A stretch of DNA of 8,889 bases. Source: Caldifarciminota bacterium. GTDB lineage: Bacteria > WOR-3 > Hydrothermia > WGAB01. This document shows, one piece after another, positions 5,974 through 8,889 of the stretch. How positions within the stretch are numbered: the stretch's first letter is position 1; every line of letters begins with the position of its first letter. Below the pieces are notes generated by a model. That model worked only from the letters and a program-made list of their open reading frames with translations. It was not told the DNA's origin and ran no database searches. The DNA lies in contig WGAB01000354.1 in assembly GCA_015489295.1 (NCBI GenBank), positions 1 to 8,889 on the forward strand, in the 5' to 3' direction. The position numbers and the translations under genes were made by a program.

Positions 5974-6987
5974 TCAGGGGGTGCGGTGGAGCCGCCGGTA
6001 AATCCGCTTTTTCAGGGCCTCCAGGCGTCCCTGGAGATCCTGAACCAGGTCGGCGCGGGAATCCTGACGCAGCAGGTCCTCGGCCACCCTGCGGTATCCG
6101 TCGGCCACCGCGTACTGCCCCCGATTATAACTGGCCTTGGCCATCCAGTAGAGGATGATGGCCAGGTTGTAGGGGTAGGTCTGGTGGTCGGGCAGGCTGT
6201 AGTAAAGGAGGTCTTCGTAGGTTTGCAGGGCCTGGCGGTACTTGCCGGCCCGGTAATAGGCGAAGGCCAGGGTCCAGCGGAAACTCCGGCTGTGGGGAAA
6301 CTCCCGGAGGAGGTCCTGGGCGATGCGGATGCCCTCGTAGGGCCGGGCGTCGTAGGCCAGCACCCAGGCCAGGCCGTCGCGGGCGGCGTACCGGCTGATG
6401 AGGCCGTGCTCGGCGGCGAGCCGGATCTCCCGGAGGCCCTGTTGCCGTTTATCGCCGATGCCAGGGATCCACTTGATGAACCGGGGCAACTCCGACAGGG
6501 CGTAGTGGTAGGTGCCCAGGCCCAGGTAGGCGTCGTACAGGGTGGAATCCAGGGCCACCGCTTCCTGCAGGTGGTTCAGGGCGCGCCAGGCGTGCTTGAG
6601 GGCGGGGAGATACTGCCGGTTTCGGCCCATCCTCAGGGCCTTGTAGGCCTCGGCCGCGCCGAGGTAGAAGTGTCCCCAGGCCTGTTTTCGAGGGTCCGAA
6701 GCCTGGAGCCAGGGTTTGGCTTTGGCCTCACACAGGTCGGCGTAGTGGTAAAACTGGGCCTCGCTGTCGCGCACCGAGTAGTCCAGCATGTAGAGGTCGT
6801 AGAGCCCGGTCATCAGGAGGTACCCCAGGGGGTCTTCGGGTGCCTGCCGGAGGATCTTCTGGAAGGCCCGGCGGGCACCCTGGAAATCCTCCTGGAAGGC
6901 CCGGGCCTGCCCCTGGTGCACCAGGGGCAGCAGCTGGGAATCCGGATAGGCCACCAGGGCCGAAAGCCAGAGGAACCAGGCGATCAT
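5974..6987 (-). CDS. Exported TPR-like helical-repeat protein
   Basis: A 337-residue protein made almost wholly of amphipathic helices, with TPR-like alternation of small and aromatic residues. Repeat-like units include residues 23-53 (Gly/Ala/Phe pattern ending APEDP), 102-146, 149-165, 235-264 (TLAFAYYRAGKYRQALQTYE) and 271-308 (AKASYNRGQYAVADGYRRVA). The N-terminus MIAWFLWLSALVA is signal-peptide-like, with possible cleavage after ALVA, but has no positive n-region. Between repeats lies a distinctive segment PRFIKWIPGIGDKRQQG (168-184) that reads as a conserved family motif rather than a TPR. The ATG at 6987 overlaps the methyltransferase stop (ATGA), implying translational coupling, and the gene is followed 12 bases later by the large transglutaminase-like protein. 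TPR proteins act as scaffolds, so it may assist or localise that neighbour (inference). The specific family is not recognised. Confidence 0.78.
   Translation of the reverse strand: MIAWFLWLSALVAYPDSQLLPLVHQGQARAFQEDFQGARRAFQKILRQAPEDPLGYLLMTGLYDLYMLDYSVRDSEAQFYHYADLCEAKAKPWLQASDPRKQAWGHFYLGAAEAYKALRMGRNRQYLPALKHAWRALNHLQEAVALDSTLYDAYLGLGTYHYALSELPRFIKWIPGIGDKRQQGLREIRLAAEHGLISRYAARDGLAWVLAYDARPYEGIRIAQDLLREFPHSRSFRWTLAFAYYRAGKYRQALQTYEDLLYYSLPDHQTYPYNLAIILYWMAKASYNRGQYAVADGYRRVAEDLLRQDSRADLVQDLQGRLEALKKRIYRRLHRTP
6907..6930. repeat. Perfect 24-bp palindrome inside the TPR gene
   Basis: Bases 6907-6918 (CTGCCCCTGGTG) are followed directly by their exact reverse complement at 6919-6930, with no spacer; the next pair outward (C6906/C6931) fails. 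On the minus strand it falls in frame on codons 20-27 of the TPR gene (Leu-Pro-Leu-Val-His-Gln-Gly-Gln), starting 57 bases after the ATG. As RNA it could fold into a 10-bp stem with a TGCA loop; as DNA it is a full dyad. I saw no second copy in the window. Function is unknown and it may be coincidental within coding sequence. Confidence 0.6.
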
Positions 6988-7580
6988 GGGCGTGTGAGGG
7001 TTAACAGATAACTGCCCTCTGTGGGCTCAATGGATGTGAATTCTACAGCCAGGCCCAGAGACCGGGCCTCTTGAATCACCTGGGAAGGCGGGTCCAGGTA
7101 CACCTCGCCGCCGGCGAGCCGGCGGTACACTTGCCGGTGCCATCGGGTGAGCGGGGTTTCGGTGGTGAGGGTCACGAGGGCGGTGCCGCCCGGGGCCAGC
7201 AGGTCGCGCAGGCGCATCAGGGCGCGGGTTCGGGGCAAGAGTTGCAGCACGTTCATGCCGACCACCAGGGGAAAGGCCCGTTCGGGCAGCTGTTCCAGGA
7301 AGTCGGCCACCTGGAAATGCACCCGGGGCAGCCGTCGGCGCCGGGCCCGGCGGATGGCCCGGCGCGAGAGGTCCACCGCCCAGATCTCGGCCTGGGGGTA
7401 GCGTTCCCGGAGTTTCCGGGTGAGGAACCCGGTGGAGCACCCGATTTCCAGGAGTTTGGAGGGCGGCCGGACGGGCAGGTGCAGCAGCAGGGCCCGCAGG
7501 GTGGCCTGCCGCCAGAAGAGCAGCGGTGGCCACAGAAAGGCCCATTCCCGGAGAAGGGGATGCTCGTAATAGGCCTTCAC
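6984..7580 (-). CDS. Small class I SAM-dependent methyltransferase
   Basis: A 198-residue Rossmann-fold methyltransferase of the broad UbiE/BioC-like (Methyltransf_11/25) type. Motif I is LLEIGCSTG (residues 43-51), the glycine-rich SAM loop. The acidic residue after strand 2 is Asp70 in AVDLS. The VADFLEQLP segment (91-99) fits motif III, MNVLQLLP (109-116) motif IV, and LLAPGGTALVTL (127-138) the post-motif strand. The acceptor substrate cannot be read from sequence. The helix after motif II is unusually basic, with nine Arg in residues 73-86. The start is GTG at 7580, overlapping the folC stop as GTGA; the stop overlaps the next gene's start as ATGA, so it is probably translationally coupled on both sides. 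The N-terminal 35 residues are Trp/Leu/Phe-rich (REWAFLWPPLLFW) and could lie near the membrane or form a substrate lid. Family is confident, function unknown. Confidence 0.83.
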   Translation of the reverse strand: MKAYYEHPLLREWAFLWPPLLFWRQATLRALLLHLPVRPPSKLLEIGCSTGFLTRKLRERYPQAEIWAVDLSRRAIRRARRRRLPRVHFQVADFLEQLPERAFPLVVGMNVLQLLPRTRALMRLRDLLAPGGTALVTLTTETPLTRWHRQVYRRLAGGEVYLDPPSQVIQEARSLGLAVEFTSIEPTEGSYLLTLTRP

Positions 7581-8848
7581 GGTTGCCAGCGTTGCAGGAG
7601 GTCGCCCACCAGGTACACCGAGCCCGTGACCAGCACCAGGCCCTGGGGCCCGGCCAGGCGGCGGGCCAGGTCCACGGCCTTCAGGGGATCCTGCACCACC
7701 TTAACCTGCACGCCGGGCATCTCGTGCAGCAGTTCAGCCATTTCCCAGGGTGAGGCGGCCCGGGGATTGGAAAACCGGGTGAGCACGAACATCCGGCTCC
7801 AGCGGCTCAGGATGTCCAGCATGCTCTGGATATCCTTGTCGCGGGAGGCCGCAAAGACCGGCACCATCTCGTCAAAGTCCAGGAGTTCGCGCACGGAATC
7901 CAGCAGGGCCCGTAGCGAAAAGGGGTTATGGGCGCAGTCGGCCACCACATAGGGCCGGGTGGCCAGGATCTGGCACCGGCCTGGAAAGGTCAGTCCTTCA
8001 AAGGAAATCGGAGAGATGCCGAGGGCGTGCAGCGCCAGGGCGGCCAGCGCCGCGTTTTCCACCTGGAACTTGCCGCAGAGGGGCGTAAAGAGTTCCAGGG
8101 GAGGGTTGGCGGGGTCCAGGAAAAGGCGGAACCGGCTACCCTGAAGCGAGGTTTCCACCACCTCCAGGTTTTTCCGGTTCAGCACCCGCAGCGGCACCCC
8201 GATGCTCTGGGCCTGCTGCCGGAGCACCCGGAGCACCTCGGGCTCCTGGGGAGCCGAGACCGCGGCCTGGGGTTTGCCGTGGAGGATGCCCGCCTTTTCG
8301 CGGGCGATGGCCTCCAGGGTGGTGCCCAGCACGTGGGTGTGGTCGAAGCTGATGGGTGTGAACACGGCGGCCACGGGGTCCACGGTGTTCGTGGCGTCCA
8401 GGCGGCCGCCCAGGCCCACCTCCAGCACGGCGTAGTCCACCTGCTGATCGCGGAAGTACAGGAAGGCGAGGGCCGTGAGGGCCTCAAAAAAGGTACGGAA
8501 CCCCCCGGACCGGCCCTGGAGGTAGGGCACCAGCGGGTCCATCCACCGGCCGAAGTCGGCTTCGGAAATCCAGGTGCCGTTCACCTGGATGCGTTCGCGC
8601 AGGTTGACCAGGTGGGGCGAAAGGTAGAGTCCGGTTTTGTAGCCGGCGTTTTGCAGGGCCCGGGCAATGTGGGCGGCCGTGGAGCCCTTGCCCTTGGTGC
8701 CGGCGACGAGGATGGAACGGAACGCCGTTTGTGGGTTGCCCAGGGCCTGGAGCCATTGTCGAAGGGAGTCCAGTTCCCGCACAAAGCCGGGCTGTCGTTC
8801 GTAGTTGATCAAGCGGTTGAGGTGTTCAACGGCCTCTTCAAACTTCAC
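7577..8848 (-). CDS. folC: FolC: folylpolyglutamate synthase / dihydrofolate synthase
   Basis: A 423-residue Mur-ligase-superfamily enzyme that adds glutamate, with ATP, to dihydropteroate and/or folates in the cytoplasm. Hallmarks in order: the P-loop AGTKGKGST (49-57); SPHLVNLRERIQVNG (77-91), the folate-binding loop region; LEVGLGGRLDATN (142-154) with a metal-binding Glu; FDHTHVLG (168-175); REKAGI (183-188), whose Lys185 matches the lysine carbamylated in characterised FolC enzymes; GKFQVENA (259-266); and, in the C-terminal glutamate-ligase domain, DCAHNP (304-309) and VTGSVYLVGD (407-416). The DCAHNP motif has Cys where DGAHNP or DVAHNP is usual. Length is typical. The start is GTG at 8848, preceded by AGGA at 8853-8856, and an upstream frame closes 6 bases before it. 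Whether it is bifunctional or monofunctional cannot be decided here. Confidence 0.95.
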   Translation of the reverse strand: MKFEEAVEHLNRLINYERQPGFVRELDSLRQWLQALGNPQTAFRSILVAGTKGKGSTAAHIARALQNAGYKTGLYLSPHLVNLRERIQVNGTWISEADFGRWMDPLVPYLQGRSGGFRTFFEALTALAFLYFRDQQVDYAVLEVGLGGRLDATNTVDPVAAVFTPISFDHTHVLGTTLEAIAREKAGILHGKPQAAVSAPQEPEVLRVLRQQAQSIGVPLRVLNRKNLEVVETSLQGSRFRLFLDPANPPLELFTPLCGKFQVENAALAALALHALGISPISFEGLTFPGRCQILATRPYVVADCAHNPFSLRALLDSVRELLDFDEMVPVFAASRDKDIQSMLDILSRWSRMFVLTRFSNPRAASPWEMAELLHEMPGVQVKVVQDPLKAVDLARRLAGPQGLVLVTGSVYLVGDLLQRWQP

Positions 8849-8852
8849 AGTG

Positions 8853-8856
8853 TCCT
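8853..8856 (-). promoter_or_regulatory. Weak ribosome binding site of folC
   Basis: AGGA on the minus strand lies 4 bases before the GTG start at 8848 and overlaps the TAG stop of the upstream frame (8855-8857). Spacing is shorter than ideal. It supports the GTG start and coupling of folC to an upstream gene. Confidence 0.45.
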
Positions 8857-8887
8857 AATGATCCAGGCCCCTGCCCGTCAGGGCAAT
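8855..8887 (-). CDS. C-terminal tail of an upstream gene, possibly threonine synthase
   Basis: Only ten residues and a TAG stop are inside the window: IALTGRGLDH. The stop is 6 bases before folC, which suits a tightly packed operon. The pattern LTG-x-GL-x-D/H resembles the LTGHGLKD block near the C-terminus of many bacterial threonine synthases. The match is very short, and one of the other two minus-strand frames here is also open at the edge (running into folC), so identity and even coding status are uncertain. Confidence 0.3.
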   Translation of the reverse strand: MALTGRGLDH

Positions 8888-8889
8888 CG

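Noticed and set aside
5659..7011. Plus-strand open frame of 450 codons across the TPR gene and its junction with the large gene
   Set aside because: It is antisense to two supported genes, crosses their boundary, and has shadow-like Val/Gly/Gln composition.
7105..7124. GC-rich inverted repeat CCGCCGGC/GCCGGCGG inside the methyltransferase gene
   Set aside because: Short (8-bp arms), made only of G and C in a GC-rich gene encoding ordinary residues, and no U-tract; expected by chance.
7071..7952. Plus-strand frame of 293 codons opposite folC and the methyltransferase
   Set aside because: Both minus-strand genes have diagnostic motifs and overlap each other by four bases; the plus frame shows no family signature.
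8869..8882. Small hairpin TGCCC/GGGCA at the right edge
   Set aside because: Five-base stem with no U-tract, inside the likely end of an upstream coding frame; not a credible terminator.
1..8889. CRISPR arrays, insertion sequences, tRNA or rRNA genes, riboswitches
   Set aside because: No regularly spaced repeats, transposase motifs, terminal inverted repeats or conserved RNA sequences were seen; nearly all bases lie in coding genes.

Overview
The window is compact, GC-rich coding DNA (by eye well above 60% G+C, with strong third-position GC). It most likely comes from a Gram-negative bacterium: the first gene encodes an outer-membrane beta-barrel ending in Phe, and two further products look exported. 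The Arg/Pro/Leu-rich, Lys-poor proteins and short signal peptides would suit a thermophile or an uncultured candidate phylum, but I cannot place the organism from sequence alone. I see no mobile element, CRISPR array, tRNA or rRNA, and no gene-free stretch over about 120 bases.

Left part, plus strand (1-2211): the 3' portion of an outer-membrane beta-barrel gene (open at the left edge, stop at 1247-1249), then a strong intrinsic terminator (1264-1326). A -10-like box follows only 9 bases before the start of a YihY/BrkB-family inner-membrane protein (1366-2211), which looks leaderless.

Right part, minus strand (8889 down to 2203): a tightly packed gene string that reads like one operon. In transcription order it holds the last codons of an unidentified gene (possibly threonine synthase, weak), folC (folylpolyglutamate/dihydrofolate synthase), a small class I SAM-dependent methyltransferase, an exported TPR-like protein, and a 1252-residue secreted multidomain protein. 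folC/methyltransferase overlap by GTGA and methyltransferase/TPR by ATGA. TPR and the large protein are 12 bases apart with a good ribosome binding site. The string meets yihY tail-to-tail with a 9-base overlap.

The most interesting object is the 1252-residue protein: an N-terminal beta-propeller-like region with FG-GAP-like Asp loops, a central transglutaminase-like domain with an intact Cys749-His777-Asp792 triad, Ig/carboxypeptidase-regulatory-like modules, and a C-terminal PPC-like domain carrying an EF-hand-type loop. It is co-transcribed with an exported helical-repeat protein, which suggests a cell-surface peptide-processing or cross-linking unit. That role is inferred. A perfect 24-bp palindrome near the 5' end of the TPR gene is the main unexplained DNA-level feature.
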